A stretch of 64,000 bases of DNA from Beijerinckiaceae bacterium. Lineage in GTDB: Bacteria > Pseudomonadota > Alphaproteobacteria > Rhizobiales > Beijerinckiaceae. Shown in pieces: positions 55,879 through 64,000 of the stretch; positions within the stretch are counted from its first letter, which is position 1; the number at the start of each line of letters is the position of its first letter. The translations under genes and the position numbers were made by a program. The stretch covers positions 1,860,001 through 1,924,000 of the forward strand of contig CP024846.1 in assembly GCA_004564215.1 (NCBI GenBank), read 5' to 3'. A model generated the notes under the pieces. The model saw only the letters and a list, made by a program, of their open reading frames with translations. It searched no databases and was not told where the DNA came from.

Positions 55879-56286
55879 ATGAAGTCGCGGGATACACTTG
55901 CACGCCTTAGGCGCTTTCAGGTCGACGAAACACGTCGTCGCGTTGCCCAAATCGAAACAATGATCCACGAGTTTTCCAGAATGGCGCGGGAACTCGATCG
56001 CGAAATCGCTGTGGAAGAACAGCGGGCCGGCATCTCGGATATGTCCCATTTCGCCTACCCGACCTACGCCCGCGCCGCCCGCGCGCGGCGCGACAATCTG
56101 CATCGATCGGCGGAAGAATTGATGAGCCAGCTCGACGAGGCGCGGCATTTCCTCGACGAAGCCCTGATCGATCTCGGCAAATCGAGAAGTCTCGAGGGCC
56201 GCGACAAGGGATCCGAACCGGACGCCGAAATCGACGCCGAAACAACCAAAACTCCGGCTGTGCATTTACGACGGATCGAAGCCTAG
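55879..56286 (+). CDS. fliJ: FliJ-like coiled-coil protein
   Basis: A 135-residue, highly charged helical protein (MKSRDTLARLRRFQVDETRRRVAQIETMI), with GGAG before the start. Length, helix content and the LxRFQVDExRR beginning match FliJ-type chaperone/stalk proteins. In many Hyphomicrobiales fliI-fliJ lie beside ctrA. Here fliJ is present but fliI and other flagellar genes are not in view, so the gene may have a role apart from flagella. Confidence 0.75.
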   Translation: MKSRDTLARLRRFQVDETRRRVAQIETMIHEFSRMARELDREIAVEEQRAGISDMSHFAYPTYARAARARRDNLHRSAEELMSQLDEARHFLDEALIDLGKSRSLEGRDKGSEPDAEIDAETTKTPAVHLRRIEA

Positions 56287-56410
56287 CCGTTTCCCCGGCT
56301 GTTTTCTTAAACTGACCCCTTGCGATCCGAACACGCATCGTGCAGGGATGCCGCCTGAACAGGCGGGGTCTCTCATCGAGGCGCGGGGCAGCCATCGTGT
56401 CCGGACAATA

Positions 56411-57442
56411 ATGAAGCGCATTCTTGATTTTTTCTGGCCGCTTGTCGGCGTTGCCGCAGTTGCCGTTTCGCTCTGGCTTTTGTACCGGGAGTTTAAGGGC
56501 GCCTCGGTCGGGCCCGAGGTGTGGGACCATTTAAAATCGATTTCGCTGACGCATTACCTGCTTGCGATCGCATCCACCCTCGTCGCTTACGGGGCGCTCG
56601 CCTGGTACGATCGCATTGCTCTGCTTCATCTCGGCGTCAAGCATATTTCCTGGCTGTTTATCTCCTTATGTTCCTTCACGACCTATGCTATCGCGCATAA
56701 CATAGGAGCGACCGTTGTGTCTGGCGCCATGGTCAGGTACCGGGCCTATCATTCGAAAGGGTTGAGCGCGGCGCAGGTCGCTGTGCTCGTCGCGGTCTGT
56801 TCGCTGACGTTCTGCCTTGGTACTTTGCTGCTCGGCGGCTTCATTTCGCTGTTGGAGCCCCATCAATTGAGCCGTTTCGGCAAGCTTTTGCCGGATTATC
56901 TGAAAGTTTTCACAAATCCGACGACAGCCCGGATCGTTGGCGCGGTGATGCTGGGGACCGTCGCGATCTATGTGATCGGCTCGGTGTTCAACTTCAAGCC
57001 GCTGATCATCAAGGGCTTTCGGCTTGAATATCCAAAGCCCGGCATTGCCCTTCGGCAACTCCTTGCGGCGCCGCTCGAACTTCTCGGAGCGGCCGGTATT
57101 ATCTATTTCGCTTTGCCCGAGGCCGGAAATCCCGGCTATTTTGTCGTTCTCGGGGTCTTTCTCGCCTCCTTTTCGGCAGCCCTCATGTCCAACGCGCCCG
57201 GCGGATTGGGTGTCTTCGAACTTTTTTTCATTACCGCGATGCCGGCAATGCAAAAAACCCAGGTCCTCGCGGCCCTGCTCGTGTTCCGGCTTTTCTATCT
57301 GATCATTCCCTTGGCGATATCGATCTTCATTATCCTTAATTTCGAGCGCAACAGGCTGAAGGAAGTGCTTCATCACGAAGACCCGCAGGCGGACGTCAAG
57401 GTTAAGTCGAGCCCCGACCGGAAGCAGGCGGGCGTCCCTTAA
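56411..57442 (+). CDS. YbhN/UPF0104-family membrane protein
   Basis: Start set at ATG 56411 (MKRILDFFWPLVGVAAV); the frame could extend to 56348, but those residues are not membrane-like. The product has about 343 residues and about eight membrane segments. It shows the family features ALAWYDRIALLHLG, YAIAHNIGATVVSGAMVRYR and LMSNAPGGLGVFELFFI. The fold is shared with the flippase domain of lysyl-phosphatidylglycerol synthase, but the synthase domain is absent. It probably moves or handles a lipid. Substrate unknown. Confidence 0.85.
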   Translation: MKRILDFFWPLVGVAAVAVSLWLLYREFKGASVGPEVWDHLKSISLTHYLLAIASTLVAYGALAWYDRIALLHLGVKHISWLFISLCSFTTYAIAHNIGATVVSGAMVRYRAYHSKGLSAAQVAVLVAVCSLTFCLGTLLLGGFISLLEPHQLSRFGKLLPDYLKVFTNPTTARIVGAVMLGTVAIYVIGSVFNFKPLIIKGFRLEYPKPGIALRQLLAAPLELLGAAGIIYFALPEAGNPGYFVVLGVFLASFSAALMSNAPGGLGVFELFFITAMPAMQKTQVLAALLVFRLFYLIIPLAISIFIILNFERNRLKEVLHHEDPQADVKVKSSPDRKQAGVP

Positions 57443-57757
57443 GGTCTGAATTTCACAATTTGCCGGCGTGAGAGCCACAGCATTGGGGGTGGGGATAGCC
57501 CGCGCCTTATCGAAGGCCACTAGCCTCCGGCCGTCTTAAAACTACGCCCCGCCATCCCATTACTGACAAGGCATAGATCTGCAGAAGCTAAAACTTTAAT
57601 GACAAAATAAATAAAGATTCGATTATTCAAACAATAAACCAAGTTTACATTGGTTTTCTTGCTGAATATATGGCCGTTTTTTCATCACATACTCCATGCA
57701 CACATTACGAAGCTCAAGCCTTTGAGCTTCTTTATTCCTCAGCATGGGGTATGAGTA
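57443..57757. other. AT-rich intergenic region with hairpin
   Basis: 315 bp that are clearly richer in A and T than the surroundings, especially 57590-57750. A 9-bp stem GAAGCTCAA/TTGAGCTTC (57709-57730, 4-nt loop) followed by TTTATT may end transcription from the upstream gene. The AT-rich part may hold the promoter of the RlpA-like gene. No gene seen. Confidence 0.5.
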
Positions 57758-58069
57758 TTGAAGAATATTATCCTTGTGATACTCGGTTTTCTTGTATGTA
57801 CCGCCACCGCGCAAGCGCAAAGCTGGACCGGAAAAGCCTCCTACTACCGCGGGCGTGGTCAGATGAGTTGCGCCCACCGCTCGCTGCCGTTCGGAACGCA
57901 TGTGCGGGTGACCAACCAATCGAACAACCGCTCGGCCGTGCTGGTGGTCAATGACCGAGGACCTTTCATCCATGGTCGCATCATCGACGTCTCGACCGGA
58001 GCCGCCGATGTCTTGGGTTTTCGTCATGCCGGCATAGCGAAAGTGATGGTCGAGACGGTGCCTGACTAG
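57758..58069 (+). CDS. RlpA-like double-psi beta-barrel protein (short)
   Basis: A 103-residue exported protein starting at TTG 57758, with GGGGT upstream. The signal peptide MKNIILVILGFLVCTATAQAQ is followed by a single RlpA barrel: GKASYYRGRGQMSCAHRSLPFGTHVRVTNQ and VLVVNDRGPFIHGRIIDVS, keeping the acidic and His residues of the glycan-cleaving site. It lacks the SPOR domain of full RlpA. It probably acts on peptidoglycan in the periplasm. Confidence 0.87.
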   Translation: MKNIILVILGFLVCTATAQAQSWTGKASYYRGRGQMSCAHRSLPFGTHVRVTNQSNNRSAVLVVNDRGPFIHGRIIDVSTGAADVLGFRHAGIAKVMVETVPD

Positions 58070-58101
58070 CTGCCTGCGCCCAACGCCGCAGCGCTCCCGT
58101 T

Positions 58102-58992
58102 CTAGAGCAGGATCGGTCCCACATCGCCGACCACGGTGGTTCCCGGCAACAGACCGCGGGCGCGGGCTTCGATCTTAAAGTCCGATCCGCTGCCGGTGAT
58201 CTCGAACAGATGGTAGGCGGCCCGCTGATGCGGCGTGCCGCGAACGACGGAGGCGGAAGGCACGCCGACCACGGGTACGAGACCTTTTGGTCCTTTCATT
58301 CGCCCCAGGCACTGCCTGTGATTATGGCCGTGGATGATCAGTTCGGCGCCCACGCGGCGGATCAGCGACGCAAAACCGCGCGCGTCCTGAAGACCCCGCC
58401 CCAGCGACGAGGCCGTCGCCTGCGGCGGATGGTGCAGCATCACGACCCGCACAAGACCTTGGCGAGCGGTTTCCGCGAGGAGGATTTCCGCGGCGTCAAG
58501 CTGCGCGGCGCCCAAATAGCCCGACGCGACGAACAAGGGCATTGGGACGCCCGATGACAAACCGATCAGGGCGACCGCGCCGCGGACCCGCAAATAGGGG
58601 AATTGCGCGCCATTGTGCTGCGCCTCGCCGCGTGTCCAGGGCGCGAAAGTCCGCGCCAAATCGGGCAATGATCCTCGCACATAAGCGTCGTGATTGCCGG
58701 GCACGAAGCTCACATCTGCCGGTTCGCCTAAGGTATCGAGCCAGTTTCGGGCAATCTGGAATTCGGCCGGCAGTCCGATATTGGAGATGTCGCCGGTCAT
58801 CGCGATATGGCTGGGATGATGCGCCTTCATATCGCGGACGATCTGATCAAGCGCCGTCATGTCGTGGATGCGCGAGCGGGAGCGTGTCCAGTTCAAATAG
58901 CCGGTGACGCGTTTGCCGATGAGTTCTCGGCGGCGGGGGCGCGGCATGGGTCCGACGTGGGGGTCGGACAAATGGGCAAGAAGGAAATTCAC
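58102..58992 (-). CDS. Calcineurin-like metallophosphoesterase
   Basis: A 296-residue protein starting at GTG 58992. The metal-binding sequence is complete: D10-P-H12 (HLSDPHVG), GDISN, GNHD, the HH of VVMLHHPPQ and GHNH. This order matches the CpdA/class III phosphodiesterase group of the calcineurin-like family, whose members cleave cyclic nucleotides or other phosphodiesters. The substrate cannot be assigned from sequence. Confidence 0.9.
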   Translation of the reverse strand: MNFLLAHLSDPHVGPMPRPRRRELIGKRVTGYLNWTRSRSRIHDMTALDQIVRDMKAHHPSHIAMTGDISNIGLPAEFQIARNWLDTLGEPADVSFVPGNHDAYVRGSLPDLARTFAPWTRGEAQHNGAQFPYLRVRGAVALIGLSSGVPMPLFVASGYLGAAQLDAAEILLAETARQGLVRVVMLHHPPQATASSLGRGLQDARGFASLIRRVGAELIIHGHNHRQCLGRMKGPKGLVPVVGVPSASVVRGTPHQRAAYHLFEITGSGSDFKIEARARGLLPGTTVVGDVGPILL

Positions 58993-59332
58993 GCGGCCAG
59001 TTTGTCCGCTCCGCGCGGCGCGTCAAGCGGCGCCGGTGAGAATAGATGTCGCCAACAGAATGGCGCCCTTAAGAATGATTTGCAACACCGTCCGCAGAAA
59101 AGGCAGCGTTATGGCGGGCTTTTCCAGTTTGCTCCGTCTTGGTCATCCCCGATAGTTCGGCATGGCCGTTCTTGCCGCGGGAGTTTGATTTTTGTAATTG
59201 GAAGGCTTCTAACAAGGCGGCGAGGCGGGCGCGGACTCGCCGTCACCACGAATTGACTGGCGCGGGACAATCGTTTCTCTACCATTCAGAATCAATAAAA
59301 ATACAAATTCGCAAATAATTGAACGGTGGCTC
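58993..59332. other. Intergenic region
   Basis: 340 bp between the divergent phosphoesterase and DUF1223 genes. I see no ORF, stem-loop or recognisable operator. Confidence 0.5.
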
Positions 59333-60082
59333 ATGGCTTTTTTAAACCGCTCGGTCCTCATTGCGGGGGCCCGCGTGATGGCGATTATCTTGGCCGGCGC
59401 CCATCTCGGAGCCGGGCCGTTTAGTTCCGGCACGGTCAAATACGTCCTAGAGCTGTTTACAAGCCAGGGTTGTTCTTCCTGTCCACCGGCGGATCTATTG
59501 CTTGCCACCATGGCGCGACAGCCCGACGCCGTCGTCGTGTCCTTTCCCGTCGATTATTGGGACTACATCGGCTGGAAGGATACGCTCGCCTCGCCTGCCT
59601 TTACCGAACGGCAAAAGGCCTATGCGGCGGCACATCGGCAGGGACATGTCTATACGCCCCAGGTGATTGTGAACGGGCTTATCGATGTGGCCGGAAGCAA
59701 TCGCGACGAGATTGGGGAAGCGATCCAGGAGAGCCGGGGCGTCGAAGGCGCCTTGAGCGTGCCGATGCACCTGTCCGAAGCCGGCGGCCGTTTTTCGGTC
59801 GAGGTCGCCCAGGGCGGCGGCGGTCCCGCGGGGGTTTTCCTGCTGCGAGTCGCCCGCGCCCGCACGGTTCAAATCAAGCGGGGAGAAAATGCTGGGCGCA
59901 CTGTGACCTACACCAATGTCGTGCGCGCAATCGATCGGCTTGGCGATTGGAATGGCGAGACCACCACATTCGACATGCCGAGCTCGAATCGCGAGGGTGA
60001 AGGTTTTGTCGTTTTAGTGCAAAAGGGCACGCTGGAGCGTCCGGGCGTAATACTTGGCGCCGCCAAGACCGAAGGTTTGTGA
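59333..60082 (+). CDS. DUF1223 thioredoxin-like exported protein
   Basis: A 249-residue protein with a hydrophobic N-terminus (residues 8-26) and the DUF1223 hallmark VLELFTSQGCSSCPPADLLL, where C47 and C50 form a CxxC pair in a thioredoxin-like position. VVVSFPVDYWDYIGWKD and VYTPQVIVNG follow as in the family. It is probably periplasmic with a redox or metal-related role that has not been defined. Confidence 0.88.
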   Translation: MAFLNRSVLIAGARVMAIILAGAHLGAGPFSSGTVKYVLELFTSQGCSSCPPADLLLATMARQPDAVVVSFPVDYWDYIGWKDTLASPAFTERQKAYAAAHRQGHVYTPQVIVNGLIDVAGSNRDEIGEAIQESRGVEGALSVPMHLSEAGGRFSVEVAQGGGGPAGVFLLRVARARTVQIKRGENAGRTVTYTNVVRAIDRLGDWNGETTTFDMPSSNREGEGFVVLVQKGTLERPGVILGAAKTEGL

Positions 60083-60167
60083 CGTATCGGCGACAAGCCA
60101 ATCTGCCGCTCGAACCGGCCCTTTGCAAGCAGGAGCCCCGTGGCGCGGCGCATTTCCTCGAGTCCTC

Positions 60168-61844
60168 ATGATTCATCAGACCCCGCTCATCGCGACGATT
60201 GTCGCAGGACTTGGCCTGGCCTTTATTCTGGGCCTCGTCGCCGTTCGGCTCCGTCTGTCCCCGTTGGTCGGCTATCTCTTGGCGGGTGTACTGATTGGCC
60301 CTTTCACGCCGGGCTTTGTCGCGGACCAGTCCCTTGCGAGCCAATTGGCTGAAATTGGCATCATCTTGCTGATGTTCGGGGTCGGACTTCACTTTTCGCT
60401 CGCCGATCTTCTTGCGGTTCGCGCGATCGCGGTGCCCGGAGCGATCGGCCAGATCGTGATCGCGACCCTTCTCGCCATGGCTCTTGCTTCGAGCGTGGGC
60501 TGGCCGCTGGGGACCGCGCTTATTTTCGGCTTGGCATTGTCGGTTGCGAGCACCGTCGTTTTGCTTCGCGCGCTCCAGGAGCGGCATCTGATCGAAAGCG
60601 AACGCGGCCGGATCGCGATCGGTTGGCTGATCGTCGAAGATTTGGTGATGGTCCTGGTGCTGGTTCTGCTGCCAGCGACGGCGGGTCTGCTCGGCGGCAA
60701 GAACGAAGGCAGCAGCCATCAAAGCAGCGGCGGCCTTTCCGCCCTCTTGCACGCCGATAGCATTTGGGCGGTACTCGGGGCCACCTTGGTGGAGGTTGCC
60801 GCGTTTGTCGGCATCATGCTCATCGTCGGGCGGCGGCTGATCCCCTGGATTCTGCACTTCACGGCCCATACCGGCTCACGCGAGCTGTTTCGCTTGGCCG
60901 TCCTCAGCATTGCGCTCGGCGTCGCTTTCGGCGCGGCGACCCTGTTCGGGGTCTCCTTTGCCCTGGGGGCATTTTTCGCCGGAATGGTCCTTGCCGAGTC
61001 GGCTCTCAGCAGCCAAGCGGCACGTGAAACGCTTCCCCTGCGCGATGCTTTCGCCGTGTTGTTTTTCGTGTCGGTCGGAATGCTGTTCGACCCCTCGATT
61101 CTGGTGCGCCAGCCCTTGCTGGTGCTTGGCACGGTTTCGATCGTCGTGATCGGAAAGTCGCTGGTGGCCCTTCTCATCGTTCGAGCATTCGGGCACCCCT
61201 TGGCGACGGCGCTGATGATATCGGCCAGCCTTGCCCAGGTCGGGGAATTTTCCTTTATTCTGGCCGGGCTCGGGGTCGGTCTCGGGCTTTTGGGCGAAGA
61301 TGCCCGCGACCTGATTCTTGCGACGGCGCTGATCTCGATTCTGATCAACCCCTTGCTGTTCATCGCCCTCGATCGGTGGGAAGAGGCGCCAAAACCGTCA
61401 AAAGCGCCGCCGGCAAACGGTGGGCAAGCTTTAACCGAAGACCGGGCCATCCTGGTCGGTTATGGGCGGATCGGCCAAATTGTGGGCCAAGAGCTCGTCC
61501 GAAAAAAGCTGAAACTTGTCGTGATCGACGAACAGGCCGACGGGATGGAGCCGCTCCGAGAAGCCGGCGTCGAGACGATCATTGGCAGCGGAACGGATCC
61601 GAAACTGCTCAATTTGCTGCAGCTCGATACCGCGCGTTGGCTTGTTGTCACAATATCCGATCCGTTCGAAAGCGGCGATCTCGTCGAACGCGGGCGAGCT
61701 GCCAACCCGCAGCTGAAGATCATCGCGAGAGCCCATACCGATGCGGAAGCCGAATATTTGAAAAAGCTTGGCGCGGACCATGTGGTGACCGGCGAAGCGC
61801 AAATCGCCCGTGCCCTGGTCGCCCACATTGAGACCTCGTCTTAA
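60168..61844 (+). CDS. Kef/YbaL-type K+/H+ antiporter (CPA2) with TrkA-N domain
   Basis: Start set at ATG 60168 (MIHQTPLIATIVAGLGLAFI); the 38 residues before it in the frame are not membrane-like. The product has about 558 residues: a CPA2 exchanger domain of about 12 helices (LMFGVGLHFSLADLL, GLALSVASTVVLLRAL), then a cytoplasmic TrkA-N domain (residues about 425-550) with the nucleotide-binding AILVGYGRIGQIVG. It resembles YbaL/KefB and should export K+ in exchange for H+ under control of a bound nucleotide. Confidence 0.92.
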   Translation: MIHQTPLIATIVAGLGLAFILGLVAVRLRLSPLVGYLLAGVLIGPFTPGFVADQSLASQLAEIGIILLMFGVGLHFSLADLLAVRAIAVPGAIGQIVIATLLAMALASSVGWPLGTALIFGLALSVASTVVLLRALQERHLIESERGRIAIGWLIVEDLVMVLVLVLLPATAGLLGGKNEGSSHQSSGGLSALLHADSIWAVLGATLVEVAAFVGIMLIVGRRLIPWILHFTAHTGSRELFRLAVLSIALGVAFGAATLFGVSFALGAFFAGMVLAESALSSQAARETLPLRDAFAVLFFVSVGMLFDPSILVRQPLLVLGTVSIVVIGKSLVALLIVRAFGHPLATALMISASLAQVGEFSFILAGLGVGLGLLGEDARDLILATALISILINPLLFIALDRWEEAPKPSKAPPANGGQALTEDRAILVGYGRIGQIVGQELVRKKLKLVVIDEQADGMEPLREAGVETIIGSGTDPKLLNLLQLDTARWLVVTISDPFESGDLVERGRAANPQLKIIARAHTDAEAEYLKKLGADHVVTGEAQIARALVAHIETSS

Positions 61845-61980
61845 CAGGGCTACACGGCAGAGCACTCTCCCAACGCCGCCATGAATCCTCCCTTTTCCCG
61901 ATCCCGGCCTCAGCCTATACAGGGGGCCCCCGCGCCTGTGCTTTTAATGCGGAACTGGCAGCAAGGAGTATCAACGCGCC

Positions 61981-62589
61981 ATGATGAGCAATTTTTTTCG
62001 CGGTTGCGCCGCCGTTCAGATTCTTGCCGTCGCAGCCATTCTGGCAAGCAGCGGCGCGTCTATCGCGAGATCGGCCCGGCATAAGGAGACCAAACCCGCG
62101 CCAAAGGCCGAGCCAAAGCCGCCGGCAACGCCCGACGCGAAGAACAGCGGCAAGCCGGTGCAACTCGCGAGCTACGGGGATTGGGGTGTTTTTCTCGCGC
62201 AAGGCGCCAAATCCAAAACCTGCTATGCACTGGCCACGCCCAAGGATCGGGCTCCGGCTGCGTTGAAGCGCGACCCAGCCTATGTTTTTGTTTCCAGCCG
62301 CCCCGGCGAGAACGTCCGCGAGGAAATCTCGATCATCATGGGATTTCCGGTGAAGGAAGGCGCGCCTGTCCGCGCCGAGGTCGGCGGCGCCTCGTTCGAT
62401 CTGATCGCCAAGGGGCCGAACCTATGGATCAAAAATCCCGCCGAAGAACCGCAATTTGTCGAAGCCTTGAAAAAGGGCTCGAAACTCGTCGTCCGGGCTC
62501 CCTCGCTAAAGGGCAATGTGACAAGCGATAGCTACCTCCTCGTCGGCCTTTCCCAGGCGCTCGACCGAGTTGGGAAGGAATGCCCATAA
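61981..62589 (+). CDS. IalB-family (invasion-associated locus B) exported protein
   Basis: A 202-residue protein with a signal peptide (residues 1-29), then a Lys/Pro-rich linker and the IalB domain: YGDWGVFLAQGAKSKTCYALA, EISIIMGFPVKEG and LVVRAPSLKGNVTSDSYLLVG. The pair of Cys residues of the family is present. In Bartonella the founding member aids red-cell entry, but homologues are common in free-living Hyphomicrobiales as envelope proteins of unknown role. Confidence 0.9.
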   Translation: MMSNFFRGCAAVQILAVAAILASSGASIARSARHKETKPAPKAEPKPPATPDAKNSGKPVQLASYGDWGVFLAQGAKSKTCYALATPKDRAPAALKRDPAYVFVSSRPGENVREEISIIMGFPVKEGAPVRAEVGGASFDLIAKGPNLWIKNPAEEPQFVEALKKGSKLVVRAPSLKGNVTSDSYLLVGLSQALDRVGKECP

Positions 62590-62841
62590 GGGCTTTTGCC
62601 CGGCGTTTTCGCATCCGGCGGCGCCATGGATCCTGCGGCATCAAGTAAGCGACGCATCCGCAGAATTGCTCGATCCTCCCGACGGGTTGGGAGTATGATG
62701 CAATTTGCTTGTCCCAGGCTCATCTTGGCGGCAAGGCGGATCGCGCGAACCTGCGGGCCATGGCCTGCATAGAAGAGTCGGGGATCCTCGGCAAACGGCG
62801 GCAGCCTTGTTCTGGGCCTGCCCTCTGGGAGGAGAGTAACC

Positions 62842-64000
62842 ATGTCCGGTAAGATCTATCCTGTTGCGTCCGACTGGAGCAAACGGGCCTATATCGACAA
62901 AGCGAGATATAAGGATCTCTACGCCCGCTCGCTCGCCGATCCCGAGACTTTCTGGGCAGAGCAAGCATGGCGCATCGACTGGATGAAGCCTTTCACCAAG
63001 GTCAAGAATACGTCTTTCGGACCCGAATCGGTGTGGATCAAATGGTTCGAGGACGGAACCACCAATGTCGCGCATAATTGCATCGATCGGCATTTGCCCC
63101 GGCGCGCGGATCAGACCGCCATCATCTGGGAAGGGGACGACCCGAAAGACTCAAAACATATAACCTACAAACAGCTGCATGAGGAGGTCTGCCGCCTCGC
63201 CAATATCCTCAAGGCGCATGGCATCGGCAAGGGCGACACGGTGACAATCTATCTGCCGATGATTCCGGAGGCGGCTTACGCAATGCTCGCCTGCGCCCGG
63301 GTCGGCGCCATCCACTCGGTTGTCTTTGGCGGATTTTCCCCGGATTCGCTGGCCGGGCGAATTGACGGATGCCATTCGAAGCTGCTGATCACCGCGGATG
63401 AGGGGCTGCGCGGCGGCCGCAAGACGCCATTGAAGGCAAATGCCGACGAAGCCGCCGCAAAAAGCGGCGGAATCGTAAAGACCATGCTGGTCGTCCGGCA
63501 TACCGGCGGCGAGGTCGAATGGACGCAGGGCCGCGATGTCTGGTATCACGAGGCCGTCGCCGAAGCCTCGACCAATTGTCCCTGCACCGAAATGGAGGCC
63601 GAAGATCCCCTCTTCATTCTCTATACGTCAGGTTCGACGGGCGCTCCCAAGGGGGTGCTTCACACGACCGCCGGCTATCTCGTCTACGCCTCGCTGACAC
63701 ATCAATATGTCTTCGACTACCACGAAGGCGATATTTATTGGTGCACCGCCGACGTCGGTTGGGTGACCGGCCATAGTTATATTGTCTACGGCCCGCTCGC
63801 CAATGGCGCGACCACTTTGATGTTCGAAGGGATTCCGACCTACCCGAGCATGTCGCGCTTTTGGGAGGTCGTCGATAAGCATCAGGTCAATATTTTTTAC
63901 ACCGCGCCCACCGCCGTCCGCGCCCTGATGCGGGCCGGCGAAGAGCCGGTCAAAGCCACAAGGCGCACGTCTCTTCGGCTGCTGGGCTCGGTTGGCGAGC
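62842..64000 (+). CDS. acs: Acetyl-CoA synthetase (5' part)
   Basis: The first 386 codons of a gene that runs off the right edge. ATG 62842 follows GGGAGGAG. The peptide shows [39 protein letters not shown], the AMP-forming loop [11 protein letters not shown], and [20 protein letters not shown], which is typical of acetyl-CoA synthetase. It activates acetate to acetyl-CoA with ATP. The adenylate-binding C-terminus is outside the window. Confidence 0.95.
   Translation, partial: MSGKIYPVASDWSKRAYIDKARYKDLYARSLADPETFWAEQAWRIDWMKPFTKVKNTSFGPESVWIKWFEDGTTNVAHNCIDRHLPRRADQTAIIWEGDDPKDSKHITYKQLHEEVCRLANILKAHGIGKGDTVTIYLPMIPEAAYAMLACARVGAIHSVVFGGFSPDSLAGRIDGCHSKLLITADEGLRGGRKTPLKANADEAAAKSGGIVKTMLVVRHTGGEVEWTQGRDVWYHEAVAEASTNCPCTEMEAEDPLFILYTSGSTGAPKGVLHTTAGYLVYASLTHQYVFDYHEGDIYWCTADVGWVTGHSYIVYGPLANGATTLMFEGIPTYPSMSRFWEVVDKHQVNIFYTAPTAVRALMRAGEEPVKATRRTSLRLLGSVGE

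Noticed and set aside
1..64000. tRNA, rRNA, insertion sequences, CRISPR arrays
   Set aside because: No T-loop pattern in the gaps, no transposase-like protein, and no regularly spaced short repeats were seen by eye.

Overview
The window looks like a chromosomal segment of an alphaproteobacterium of the Hyphomicrobiales (Rhizobiales), perhaps a Beijerinckiaceae/Methylocystaceae relative. The evidence is the set of housekeeping genes: ctrA facing chpT, a fliJ-like gene next to ctrA, an rpoH with the RpoH box behind an rluD-type gene, eipA (DUF1134), an IalB protein, DUF1223 and YebC. The genus is an inference.

Positions 1-39404 are one large accessory locus that reads as a lipopeptide siderophore system built on pyoverdine-type logic. 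A leftward operon (27727 down to 1) encodes a diaminobutyrate-type aminotransferase, MbtH, a JmjC/cupin-type oxygenase, NRPS A, a TauD/SyrP-type hydroxylase, NRPS B, a glycosyltransferase, a periplasmic penicillin-acylase-family hydrolase and the start of a PvdE/SyrD-type ABC exporter. NRPS A is FAAL-ACP-C-A(Ser)-T-C-A-T-E-C-A-T-C and is split by a one-base frameshift inside the E domain. NRPS B is an interface-like C domain-A(His-like)-T-C-T. A rightward operon (28200-39404) encodes a TonB-dependent receptor, a PepSY membrane protein (FpvG-like reductase candidate), a membrane fusion protein and two RND pump subunits. The inferred route is: FAAL loads a fatty acid, the peptide is assembled on the acyl chain, the ABC exporter moves it to the periplasm, the acylase trims it, the RND complex helps export it, and the receptor and PepSY protein handle the returning iron complex.

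Unusual points in the locus are a perfect 1,698-bp duplication of an A-domain cassette, a terminal C-T module with no A and no thioesterase domain, a condensation-like domain without the catalytic His pair beside a stand-alone hydroxylase, and a hairpin-rich leader that ends in an intrinsic terminator directly before the receptor's ribosome binding site.

From 39405 to 64000 the content is mostly core genome: an orphan modBC pair with a distant Mo-box, dinB, a small conserved-looking protein, an SDR oxidoreductase, an EF-G paralogue lacking the switch II His, rluD, rpoH, yebC, a coiled-coil membrane protein, eipA, cysQ, chpT, ctrA, fliJ, a YbhN/UPF0104 membrane protein, an RlpA-like protein, a metallophosphoesterase, a DUF1223 protein, a Kef-type antiporter, an IalB protein and the 5' part of acs. 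Two families of palindromic dispersed repeats lie in intergenic spaces. I saw no tRNA, rRNA, insertion sequence or CRISPR array.
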